Source: Atopsyche davidsoni
Taxonomy: Eukaryota > Arthropoda > Insecta > Trichoptera > Hydrobiosidae
Length of the DNA: 64,000 nt
Assembly: GCA_022113835.1 (NCBI GenBank)
Contig: JAILWY010000009.1
Location: 1,091,501 to 1,155,500, forward strand
Direction: 5' to 3'
Shown: one piece after another, positions 1 through 12,571 of the stretch
Position numbering within the stretch: position 1 is the stretch's first letter
Layout: every line of letters begins with the position of its first letter
Position numbers and translations under genes: made by a program
Notes under the pieces: model-generated
Seen by the model: the letters and a program-made list of their open reading frames with translations, nothing else
What the model was told of the DNA's origin: nothing
The model's database searches: none

Positions 1-3000
1 AAAATATTATCCTATCGTCTTGAAATTCGGCACATAGCTGCGGAAAAATTTACTTAACTTATGTGCAAAAAATCAGCGTTGTATCTTTTAAGATATTCTA
101 TACAGAACGGAAAAATGAAACATACATACAAACATACAAATAAACACACAATGGCTATTATATATATTAGATGTTCTAAAAAAAACAAATGTTGGTAATC
201 AAAAAGGCTTCGGTATTAATAATCAATACATTCAGCTTTCGAAGTCAAGAGAATCCCTAGAAAGGTGAAAAGCGCTCAGAATCAAAAAAACCGAATTCTC
301 CTAGCCATTTGGCTATTTATATTTGTTGTTAAAAGGTTTTTCACTTTTCTGCTTGGTAATTCAATCAGAACGGCAGGAGCGCGCCAGTCTTGCGGCGACC
401 CTAAAACACGAAAAAAGCTTTCACGAAAGGCTCCTCTCGGAATTGTATTTATGTACGCAATGCCCCTGAGTCTGTTTTATTCCAATTACCAACGTGCAAG
501 CAGAGCTCTGTCTCTCCAGGTTTGTGCTTGATTTGACTCATTTTGTTTTTTTTTATTTATTAAACTCAATATAACAATAAAGCTGGCTGTACCCATAAAC
601 AACAGCTGCACTTAATTTATCTTCCAAAGTATGTAAAAGCTTAGTATTTATATACATATATATTAATGTATATTGCAGTTTTATGGACAAGAATATATCT
701 TTCATTTCATTGCTAATAAGCATTTTACATTGGATAGTATAAACTTACAAATGGCTAATCAAGTATTGAAGTTTAAAAGTATGTTTAATTAATATTTACT
801 GTTGTGCTTTAATTTTGGCTTGCTCCATTATTTAATGTAAAATTAAACGGGGTGCTAAACAAAAGCTCACATTTATAATAACTTCATGCAAATAACTTAA
901 TACATAGGAAGTTCAAATAAAATTGTAAGATATTTCTGAGGTGTATTTTTAGACAAACAAGGTTTTGTTTCTCAAAAGCAATTCTTATATATAATTGTAT
1001 TTAAAAATATAACTTTTTATTTTATGATTTTATTTAGTCCTACTACAATGCCGTGAGAAGCAGACACTTGAAAAAAAAAAACATTATTCAGACTCAAAAT
1101 TCTGTGAAATTATTTGATACTCAGGCCACAAAGCGCGGCTCCGTGGGGGTAAATCTTGAAGGCGTCAAACCTGGCATTGTCAACGGAACCACTTTTAACT
1201 CCTTTCAGACCCCCACGTCTCTATTTCTGCTCTCCGTTTCTCCTATTTCTCTCCACTTTCCGAGCCGGTAATTGTCGTATCCGCTGCAGAGTACCCAGGC
1301 CTTAAATCCGCACGGCCTTACAGACGATCTGGGAGTAACGACGTTTTTCAGTATTTATTATAAAAATATATTCTTTTCTTTTTAGTCCAAAAGAAAGATC
1401 GGCAACAGCTTACATATCCTATAGATGTGTGTGTGTGTATATATATAGATATATGTGCGTGTGTGTATGTTTATAATAGCATCATTATATTATAGTGATA
1501 TTAACGATAATAGTTGACTGAGAACAATCGCAATAAATCATCTATAGCATTAAAACTCTTTTCCGGTTAGTGAGTTTGATGCCGGGTAGTGAATTAGATC
1601 CCAGTTAACGAAGCGTTCTATTCACTTGTCAGTCTTTGCGTTCATGAGGCGCATTTGCGATGATTCAAATACAAGAGCGGGTCTTCCAGGGTGGGTCTTT
1701 GAAGAGCGGGTCTTACGGGTCCAGAGCCCTCATCTCCGTTCATTATTCATTATTCACTTTATTTGGGGTTGGTTTGTTCCTTTCGTTATTTCTGCAGACA
1801 TTCAAGATAAGATGCGAGGCGGGGCGAGACGTCAGCTTAAAAAGATAATAACCTTGATTATTTAGGGGTGGATTTTAATTTTATTCTGAAATTTGATATT
1901 TGAGCGGGACGCTTAACTGTCTTGATAATGTATTAGTCAAGTTATTTTAATAACAACTTGGAGATGCAGTTTATTAACAAAATAGTCTTAATAAAATTGA
2001 TCATGAATATGGATGTAAACAAAATTAACAAAATCACTCGCAATTAAAATGACATTTAATTTGGTATTCAAATTAAAGATGAAATCTTTTCAAAAGATCT
2101 GTATATATTTCTTATAAATACTTATTATATATATTATGTTATTTTTAAGATAAATAGAAACAAAAATATTTTCTTGCTTGTATGCAATTCATTGCTCTAA
2201 TTTTTAATTCATTCAACATCGAGCCTATACATTCTTAATTATCAATTGATTTTATTAGGATTTTGCACATTTGTTTTATTATGAACGCATTAAAAAATAC
2301 ATTGCTTAATTGTAGTGATTTCTTTGAAAAAACGACAAAAAAATTTAATTTTACTAAAAACTTTTCGGAATACACAGAAAAAAAACATTCAAGATTTTCT
2401 TTGTAACCGAGAAATACTTGTAACAATGTTTTTTTCTGCGGGGTGAATGCTATCAAAGTGGCAGGAAAGCAATCATTTCCTGTCTTTTATTGTAGCCGCC
2501 TTAAATTTACTGAAAGTATTCCTGAAAACTACGGAGGGGGTGCGAGCGAGTAATCAGCCAGCTGCGTGGGAGGAACACACGATAATTCACAAAGCGCCTC
2601 CGCTATTTGGGTCAAGTCAACATAAATTGATAAACTTACGAAAAAAACTGAAAAAGGTGGGACAGAGTTGGCTCGGTTCGACGAAATATCAACGCATCAC
2701 CCAAATTAGTAGGCATTATTGATTAAAATAATAAGGTCACACTGAATGTAAGGCTGTTTACATACTAGGATTGTACATTTATTTCTCATCCCTACACTAC
2801 GTAATTACTTATTTCTTCAGATCGATGCTTTCAGGTCCCTGAATGCTCAGGTCCCATTCTATTTGTTCAATCTGTTTGCCCTGTAGTCGTTGTAGGACTT
2901 TATAAAGATGTTGTCTTGACCGGGAGAATAATTTTTTTATTACGTAAAGATGATGATGAAAAACTAGTTTTATTTAAATAGTGCTGAACAGTAAATATTC

Positions 3001-5730
3001 AAAAAGAGTTTAAAATACTTAAAAATTATATTAAACACTGGTTTGCTATGTTAACAAAAAATATTAAAATCTCAATTTTTCTACTTATGTTTGCAAAATA
3101 AATTAATTAATGGTCGGTTTATTTAAAAAAAGGATGATCAGTTTTTTATTGGTTATTCACTTTTTACAAATCTAAATTTTTAAAAAGTAATTTTTTAATT
3201 TTATCTTTGGACCAAAATTCTTGGTCTAAATTTAGTCATAACTATCACTTGTATTTGAGCATACTATTTTGAGATGCACTAAGCTTGCGCGTCGTTTATG
3301 TTGATGTTAGTCGGAAAATTGAGTTTTCCCTTCGCCTCCCTAACAAGACGAGTGCGTTTTCCTTTGGATGAAATTTCAAGAAGATCAAAACCCAAAAAAT
3401 TATACCATCTAACAATAATGATTGACAAAACATCATACCAATAAAAATATTTTTAACATTTCTTTCATTGAGTAATCTTTAGATACACTAGAGCTCATTG
3501 TGCTGTATGTTCCTGAATTCTTTGATATTTTGGTGACAATTGAAAGTTCCTATTGTTAAGGAAATGGCGCTCTCCGGGTCTCCTCGCCTTGGCAGATGGG
3601 AGAGTGGAAAAAGCCGAGCCCGTGAAAACCCAGCGGGCCTGCGAGAGCTCTGCTCCAACTTCAAGTACGGCCGCCTTTTATGTCCTTGAACACCTTCAAA
3701 CGATTTACTTTAGTCTATTGTATGGTACATCTAGATTCCAATTCTCAAAAGCGTGAGCTAATATTTCTTTAATATCTTGACTGAAATCTAAGTAATATAT
3801 TTTATTCAACAACACACGAATCCCAGAGGTTTTGTGTACGAATTTGCAATCACTTGTTAACATTAACTTAAGCTTATCATAAATTACATGTTTTAGCTTA
3901 AGGCAGTCCATTACCTGGCGAAATCGTGTCATTTAATTAATTTAATTGTCACTTTATTTTTCTATATCGAAAATTATTTTTTTTACAGAATATTGAAAAA
4001 GCTATAAATTATATTAATCTATTTTTTATTATTTAATTAACGTCCATTTTCAGGGTAAAATCAAATCTTGAAGATGTTGAAAAATTGGATAAAATGACGA
4101 CTTTTCAAAACCAAAGTTTGTTAAAGATTTTTTTTTTTTTAATTTTTAAATTAATAAGACCCACATGGTTTATATTTAATCTTTTAATTCCAATTGAAAA
4201 AAATACTTTTTAATGTTTAGGATTCTTGGAAAATGTACCGGACGAATCTCCAAATTCCTACACTTTAATCGGAAAAAACAAATATTTATCACATTAATAG
4301 TAAATTTATACGAAATAAAAATATATTGTGTTCGGAAGAAGAAATGTATCAAACTTTTGCATTTAAATATTTTTGATTAGTGCAGTCGATTTTTCGCAAA
4401 ACGGACCAATTACCAAAAAAACTCGGTTATGGAACCTAGACCCTTAAAAATAAGTTGAAGTTTTTTGCCTTTTTATGTGATGTTGCAATATAAAAAAGGC
4501 AGAGCTTTAAAACAAATTCAATATATATTAAAATTGTCAAATAGCTGCTGGCCATCCTGGTTTTTATATTTTTCTATTTCAATAAAATTATGTGGTTAGA
4601 TACTCTTATTCCCAGAGTATCTAAACGTTTGCGCCTCTCGCTCATTAAATAAATATAACGTTAGCAGAAACCTTTTAACGTTTAAAAGTTTCTCGATCAT
4701 ATGAAAATATTCTGTGGCTCTATAATAAAATGTAACAAAGCTTTTATTTGTCTTTGTATGACTACCATTTTGAGAATACTAAATATGAATGCCATCCAGT
4801 TTTCAGTGGTTAACCTGTGTGTACAGTACGTTGTGTTTCAGTACACAGGACTACACGTGTGTTTCATTATACATGACCACACAATCCACGTGCGGCCAGA
4901 AAACCCGTTTCAGATTCTTGCCTGTGAATGCTTTATACCATTGCCCATATAAAACATGGAATTTTATATTATTTTACATTTCTGCTAGTAGCTAGTCATT
5001 TCAAAAAAGGCGTTTATATAAAAACTATTTTACGTGTAAAGCGTAGATGCCTTTTCAATACGCCCTATTGTAAAACATTTTATTTTTAAACAATTTTTCA
5101 AAAAATATTCCAGACGTTAGGTGTATATTTTATAATAATCATTGATTAAAATAAACATATTTTTTGTTGTTTAAGTAACGCATGTGCTTGATAATTTACA
5201 TTATATGCAGGTGAAAAAGTTATTGGGTTTGAATCATCCCATGTTTTATCACAGTCCGCTTGTTATATTTTTTTATATACACGGTCGAAGTGGAACATTT
5301 CTAGAGAGGCATTTGGAGGTTTGCTGTTTTCTCGGAATATTTTTTTCTTTGTTAATAGTACTGAACGGCTAGAGCAGAAAATTGCGATTGAATGGCTTTT
5401 GGCACCGCGGCAGTCATCCGATACGCAATAAGCCGCGGACGAACTTGTGCCAATGCAGTGAAATACACCCGCGGTTATCAGTTGCCGACGAAACCTTATC
5501 GCTAGAATTGGTCGACGAGGTTGACGAATCGATAACATTTCATTTTGTGCATCGGCAAGGTCGGTCTGGGAGAATTTAAATTCGAAATGTGTAGAAATCG
5601 CAAAAATCGTGGAGAGAAATTTATCTGTCGGCATTTGTAAGTGCACTCAAGGGGAGCATAACGCTAGATAAACTCAGCTGCAACATTTAGTTTTGCATTT
5701 AAATAGATTTTATCTATCGATCCGTCTATG
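1..5730. other. Gene-free AT-rich stretch
   Basis: I see no supportable exon here. The open frames are short and AT-driven, and none matches a family I know. GC-richer patches occur near 1120-1350, 1600-1830, 2520-2700, 3540-3680 and 5380-5650. The last patch is open on both strands (127 codons on minus, 5263-5646), but I recognise no domain in it. These patches could be conserved non-coding sequence or old transposon debris; the sequence alone does not decide. Confidence 0.6.
1423..1471. repeat. GT/TA compound microsatellite
   Basis: A (GT)n run passes into (TA)n and back into a GT-rich run. It is a simple-sequence repeat with no other content. Confidence 0.8.
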
Positions 5731-5750
5731 CACACACACACACACACACA
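5731..5750. repeat. (CA)10 microsatellite
   Basis: A perfect CA dinucleotide run lies 10 bp upstream of the Tigger-like MITE. Confidence 0.9.
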
Positions 5751-5760
5751 TATCATATCA

Positions 5761-6136
5761 CACGTAATATCCCGCTTTACGCGATCCCGTTTTGCGCGGG
5801 TTAAAATGCCTCGCATTACGCGAATTTCAGGTGTATGACTTCTCTTAACAATTAAAAACAGCGTTGGGTGTTATGAACGTATTTTACAAGAACGTAAAAG
5901 AAACGCTACCCAAAAGACAATAGATGTATTTTTCACTAAGTACTGCATACTGCTATAAACTGTACTATACTGCATAAAGTGTTCTTAGAATTAAAGTGAT
6001 TGATTTAAATGATTCGTATTTTTTGTATTAAGTTTTGACTATGTATGTATATTTAATCATAAACCCCGATATACGCGTATTTCACTTAACGCGATTTTTC
6101 CGGAACGTTTCCCTTGTGTAAAGCCGGGTATTACTG
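5761..6136. mobile_element. Tigger/pogo-like MITE (non-autonomous)
   Basis: The left end (CACGTAATATCCCGCTTTAC) is repeated in inverted orientation at the right end, where the reverse complement reads CAGTAATACCCGGCTTTAC. Both subterminal zones carry the 'CCCGCTTTACGCG / AACGCGATTTTTCCGG' wording typical of pogo/Tigger termini. The right end is followed by TA (6137-6138), the target dinucleotide of this superfamily. The left TA is not intact (CA). The roughly 376-bp element has no transposase frame and would depend on an enzyme encoded elsewhere. Confidence 0.7.
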
Positions 6137-6138
6137 TA

Positions 6139-9100
6139 TTAGAGAAATAATTATTTTCATGAATAACGCCCTAGATAAAAAAAATATTTTGGACATAAAA
6201 GAGATGAGGTAAAAAAATAACAAAGACAGTATAATTATATATTTTTTACGTAAATCACAATTTTCTTTATCTATTTGAACTCATGATAATAAATATGATA
6301 CTCAATTTTTTCCATCAGGCCGAGCATAACATTATTGCTATTTTGATTCGTTAAAATTTAATTTATTAAATAAACTTTAGAAATCTAATATGATGTTACT
6401 CTCTCAGACAAATTATAATCGAAAACATGATATTAGAATTTTTCAGCTGTTATTTAGAATAAACCCTAACATAAAATTGAAATAGTAAAAAATCTAACAT
6501 TAAAAAAATAAGTCTTATCTCTATAGACAGAAAAAAATCAAAAGCTATCTTTTAACCAAGGATTAGGATACATAGTGGAAAAGGCGAAAAAAAAAATATT
6601 CTGAGCTCTCTGAGAAATTGCAAAGTTAAAACGTGGAATATTGAGACTGGTTTTTAATGCCATATTTTCTATTATCTTAGAACAAAAGTGGATGAGACTT
6701 AAGATAGTCTGGAAGCAACGAAGCAAATATAGAATTACAGTGAAAACTTTGCTTGCAGAAATGATATCTGTTTACAAACATTTTATCTTTACATCTTCAA
6801 AAGCAATATTTTTACTTGTTTGGATATTTTAATTTTAGTTTCTTTACTGTGAAATACTTGATTATTGTTTTATAATGCATTTTTAAAGAAAGGGATACTA
6901 TTTAAAAATCCACACATGAAACGAGTTTAATTTCGCTTTTAAGTATCCGATGGAATTAGGTCGTCATGGAAGATTTCAATTTTTTTTTTGAACGCTCAAG
7001 CCTTTAAACTTTTAGCTTCGTTTTATATATGTGTCGTTTTCCTTAAAATAAGTTTTTTAAGGAATGTATAATAAACAATTAATAATGTAATTTAATGTAA
7101 TATACTACAAAAATACATTTTATTAGGGTAGAAGATTGGCTCGAAATGAAATTTAGTCATTCATATTTATTGTTTCAGTATGAGTAAGAGTCCTGAGTAT
7201 TTGTGAGTAACAATTTTTTTTATAGGCACATCGATTAATCGCTTACATATAACATTTACAAGTGCCTGAAAATATAAATATCTAACCTATATGGATAATA
7301 TAAAGATGATGTGAGGGTTACAATGATTCTGAAAACTATAAGTCTATTCTGTTCTTTCATATTACCGTTACGGGGAAATAAAGGCAATTACCATTAATAA
7401 ATGTAATAATATCAGGTTCGTATAACGATGGAAAACATTATTGGTTTAATGAAACTCGCCCTGAACCTGCTGTCGGGTTATATACATTTGACGTTTATAA
7501 ATCTGTACAATTTGCTTCTTTATAATACTAATGAAGTTAAAATTTAAATTTTTACATTATTTATTTATTTAAACAATGTTGATATTTTTTGTGAACAAAT
7601 TAAAATGTATTTATAGTGTAAAATTATCTGATAATTAAATTTTATAGGAGCTTTGGCATCTTTATAGAGGTTTCAGATAGCTCAGTAACAGAAACCTGTC
7701 ACATGCATAACAATTCAATTGGCAGACTTATATTGAAACGCAGTTAAAACTACACATGACATTTTGAAACAAGTTTTGTTGTATAAGCTTTATTAATTAC
7801 TATTTAACACATTTAAAAAAAAATTGTTATGATTTTAATTTAATTGTCTAAAATAAGTTCAAATAATATAATATAGATAATATATCATGATTTGTTACCT
7901 TTTATAACTCGTTAAAATGTTGATTATTATATTGAAAATAAACGTGACTGTGAAAGTACTGATTGATGTTTTAATGATAGGTTTATACTTATTTTTTAGA
8001 AATGCGGTGTAATAAATAATTCTCAAAAATTGTTTATTTGATATTCTGAGTTAAAATTTGAATAAAGATGTAATTTATTTAGAGAGTGTACAAATCTGAT
8101 CAATAATTGCAGTCTCATATGCTGTGCTTTTGGTAGTTTGTTTTAGAATTTCCATTTACTCATTCTGCAATACAAAGTACGCCAACAGAATTGACACCAA
8201 TAAACAACTCGTTATACTATTGTGGTTGCATAATAATAGCCGATGGGACGAGAGAAATGCCAGAGCATTGTACTGGCCAACCAGTGGAATTGAATCTCTT
8301 GGTAATTGCAGAAATCCCATTAATATGCAAATCTAAGTTGATAGACAATTACTATTTATGATCATATTCAGTCGCAAGCAATTGAAAAAATATATATAAT
8401 ATCATGTACTCAAGACGTGTCACGTTCCCAAAGATTAAAAAAAAAATTAAAAGCTAAGCTTTGTCAATCCTTAAACCAACTTTTTACTTTTATAGACGTT
8501 TGTAAACTATTCAGGATAATGAAACCTGCCCAAGCGCCCTTGAAAATTCGTAATGATCGATCATCTTGAATCTTGGATAAAGATCTTCCTGTAGTAATTT
8601 GCTTTTGTACAGCTCGATAGAAATTTGTTGGGTTATTCTCACTGGTTACATCTTTAAATGTCACCACTAATTATTCAGACCTATAGGTGTAAAAATTGAA
8701 CAAATACGTTATAATAATATATATGAGTTTTTTTTATCCCACAAATTGATTCATGGTTTTTATTTAAGTCTTTACTTTTCAAATTTTTAAATAGTGTATG
8801 AATTTTTTCCATAAACTTAACTGATTTATATTTTTTTGTTGCAGATCTTAAAAACGAGACAGCAATATACAATTTTATCATTGGTAAGTGTAAAAAATAT
8901 TTTCAATATATTTCTACATTGTTTTAAAGTTGAAATAAACGCAGATAATATAAAGTGATATACTGGTAAAATATGAATAATTCAGACTTTTCCCGAAGGC
9001 TTTTATTTATCTGCTATTATTTTGAAACTATATTTATCAAATGTGACAGTTTCATAAAACTCAAGGTAGTATCTCGTATCTGCTCACACTTTCTAATCAA

Positions 9101-12100
9101 ATAGAATGCAATTCAATACCTCTTGGAAGTCAGGTTTTTATTTCGGGGGTTGAATTTGAACAGGCTTCGGGGAAACTTTGCCTTTCTGCTAACAGGAGCC
9201 GAGCGCACCTGAGACCCAGCCGAGGGGTTTTCTGTAGTTGGTGTGGTTGCTAAAGTGCTCCCTTCAAGCTAGCCGCTAATGGGCGGCGCGAGAACCGTGG
9301 GAGCTTCAAGGTCGCCCCTGAAACCGTTTAGCTTCTTGCAGGGAGCACAGTGCAGCCTCGTGCCGGGTAGCTGTGCAACATGGTGTAAAATTAAAATTAA
9401 AATTTAAAATATTTATGAAATATATGTAAGTAATACATTGTTGAGAGTAGCGTACTGCACAAATATACGTACATTATATTTAGTACGTATTTTTCTTTCA
9501 GACTTTAAACCACATTTTTTTGGGTGATTTACGTGTATAACAGTAAAAATGTGCTTTTGAAACTCTTCGAATATTTAAAAACATAATTATGTATTCAATG
9601 TTTTTTGTATTCAATCGTTTTAATCGTGTTCTCTGACGCACACATGGAAAGTTAATTATCACTTACACAAATGTCCTTGTGCAATATCAATATAAAATAC
9701 CAATCACACTTAGTTCATTATTGGATCATTATCGCAGAGTTTCCTATTAATTTTAGTATCCATAAAAAGTTCCGATTGATTCTAAAAAATAGCATTAGTA
9801 TATGGAAGGTTAACAAACATAATCATTGAAGCTACCTGATGTTATAATGCATTATTTTCGTACTTGAAAGTATTGATTTCTATTGTAGTCTTTTCATTAG
9901 GCATCTAATGCTTTTATATTTAGTGTATCCAACAAATATTAATTATAAGATCATTATCGCAGAGTTTCCTATTAATTTAAGTATCAATAAAATAGTCTTG
10001 ATTGACTCTACAGAATTACATTAGCATAAAGGTGGTTGATAAACCCAATCATTGAGACTACCTGTTGTTATAATGCATTATTTCCGTACTTGAAAAGTTA
10101 AATTTCTAGATTTAGTCATTTCATTAGGCATCCAAAGCTTTAATATTCAGTGTATCCAACAAGCCGTAACATTTTTAACGGCGAATATTCTGCAGGCGGC
10201 GATGGCTTTGAGGCAATGAAACTGTTTATAGAGGCAATCTAGGCTCAGCCCGGTGAGGCAAGCTTTATAGGGCGGGAATATGCCGGGCCACTTTATGCCG
10301 GGTTTAACGAGAAACTTGTCTGGTTATAATCCGGTTTAAATAGAAAAACTGAACGAGAGTTATTCATCGGTTATTACGAGGCGTCATTAAAACAATTAAG
10401 CGGTTATACAAACATTGCTGTGAATATAATTAAATTTCGTATTCTAGTGATCTTTACATATAAACAAACAACGTTCAATGTTTAAATTTAACTAAAGTTA
10501 ATTAAATTAAAAAATATGGTGGAGAATTAAAACTTATGAGCCCGAGGGTTACGTGTTCCTTAACTCCACTGATCTCTGAATCTCTGACTTCGGTGAGAGA
10601 ATTATATGGCAGCTGAAGTATTTAGAATAAAAACTTAGGAGACATGAAAATTTAGAGATTGTTTAGAGGTTGAACCGAAAACTAATTTATCAAATTAGTA
10701 AAAGAAAGCTATCAGCACACATAATTATTTATTGTTTGTTTTTTAAAAACGAGATGTGTGGTAGGTTGTGTTGAAATAAAATAAAAAAAATCGATTGTCT
10801 AATTGTCTCTTTCCGTGGCTTTTATCCTCTGATATGTGTTGTTAAAGCAATAGAAACGAATTTATTTTCTCACATTTTTTACAAATTGACTAAGTGAAAC
10901 TTTTATATTAAAAACTTTCAATTCTGTTACATTTCGCCATCCACATTTCACTACAATATTGCTTTTATTTCTAAAATACCCATTAAACTATAAAAGCCTT
11001 TAATGTGTTTTCACTGTTGCAACGCATTACAAGTAAGATTTAAAATATTTCTCGTCTGTTGCATGCACGGCTTCAAAATTTTCGCAGTTATTTGATTAAC
11101 ACAACGTTGCCTTGAGATAGAACAGAGACAAATATATTATTTGCAGAGCATAAGTATATGAAAGGTCGATCTCTCTCTCACTCATACATATTTAAACCTT
11201 TTACAAGACCCACACAAAGAGGTTTACAGCAACTGAATACGACAGGCACAATATTACAAAGACAATAATCTAGTTTATTCACGAAAATGGTTATTTGGAA
11301 CATGTGAGATTTCAATTAAATATATCATAGCGCTAAAGAGAAATTAGATAAATGACCTTTAATTTTATAAGCTTATGCTATAATATATAGGTTAATAGAT
11401 TGTTAATAGACTCAAAATGGTTTTTTGTATCACAATAGATCATGATTTTTTCTTGATCAATTTTTTTTACGTATGCAAAACGCTAGACAAGAAAAAAAGG
11501 ACTCATAGTTGAATAACCAAGTATGATCCTGTCTGCTCTTGAAAATGATATTATTACGTTTGTAAATCCTTTAATGCTACACATTATAACCATTATTCTT
11601 CTCTTAAATATCAATATTATCGTTTTTTCACATCAAAGAATTTAAAACCTTTCAGTATTATTTATGGAAACTTGCTGGAAAACCTGAAAAAGCTTTTAGA
11701 ACTCAATTTTTTAAAATGTTTGTTTCTAAATAATAACTTTTCCTTTTATTTATTCTGGTTTGATTTAACATTTTTCATTTAAGCTATAATATATAAATAT
11801 AATATGGAAATAATCTGATGAATTAAGAAACGAGCGTTTACAGCCATAAATGTTCTAGAAAATAACAAACTTTTTCACTGCAAATAAAATAAATATTTGT
11901 TTGTTCTGATTTGTTCAATATTGATCCACGCGTCATAAAGACGTGTGCTATGAATTATTAAACAAACATTTTCAACAGCTCTCAATTGTTCAAAGTGTGC
12001 AGGAAATCAATATTCTCATAAACAGAATCGAGTCTTACTTATCGGCATACTTCTCTCTAGTGGCCAGCCGCAAATTTCAGACAAAAGATAAACAAACTGG

Positions 12101-12430
12101 TGCTAATACATTTGATTAGGTCGTGAGGTTTGCAAGCTAATAGGGGATGAAAGGTCATCCCCCAGGTGGAGTCGCAAGGGCCGATAAGTAAGGCGACACA
12201 AGCGGGCGCACCTCATCCCTTTGCCCTGAGTCATTAATCGAATTCTGTTACGTACGACTTGGCCACGTAAACTGATGCCTGAAAACTTGTGCAATTACAC
12301 GAACACTAAACGAACTTACGTGAATTAAGTTTCATTGAATTGCGTCTCCTAATAAGATGACTGAGTTAAGTGCGAAATGGGTCGGTTAAGCTGTAGATTG
12401 ATTAGAATGAGGTTTAAATTTTAACCAGTG
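6139..12430. other. Gene-free AT-rich stretch with GC-richer islands
   Basis: No coding exon is recognised. The stretch holds the tandem duplication at 9724-10163 and GC-richer islands near 9130-9390, 10180-10330 and 12060-12260. The open frames, including a 67-codon minus frame at 8464-8667 and a 63-codon minus frame at 12103-12294, show no domain I can name. Confidence 0.55.
9724..10163. repeat. Imperfect tandem duplication, period about 225 bp
   Basis: Copy 1 (9724-9936) and copy 2 (9949-10163) both start with GATCATTATCGCAGAG and both end with TGTATCCAACAA. They share blocks such as TTTCCTATTAATTT and TTATAATGCATTATTT throughout. Scattered substitutions and small indels show that the duplication is old. 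No open frame runs through it. Confidence 0.85.
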
Positions 12431-12439
12431 AGTTTATTT

Positions 12440-12571
12440 ATAGGCTAATGTATATTCAATATTTTAATATTTTACATAAAATACTCGTGTTTCGACAACC
12501 TTTCACGTTGGCATAATCACACGAAGTTATCAATCGGTGTTTCGATTGATAATGCGAACGTTAAAGGTTGG
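12440..12571. repeat. Compound palindrome, truncated foldback-MITE relative
   Basis: Outer arms at 12495-12514 and 12552-12571 are inverted copies differing at three positions. Inside lies a second, perfect 9-bp inverted repeat (TATCAATCG at 12528-12536, CGATTGATA at 12543-12551). The motif CAACCTTTCACGTTGGC is shared with the foldback element at 39823-40021. The upstream bases (TTCAATATTTT, ATAAAATAC) also resemble that family's left end, so this is probably a truncated or rearranged member. Confidence 0.6.

Noticed and set aside
5263..5646. 127-codon minus-strand frame as a gene
   Set aside because: Unrecognised, overlaps open plus-strand frames in the same GC-richer patch, and does not begin with a convincing start.
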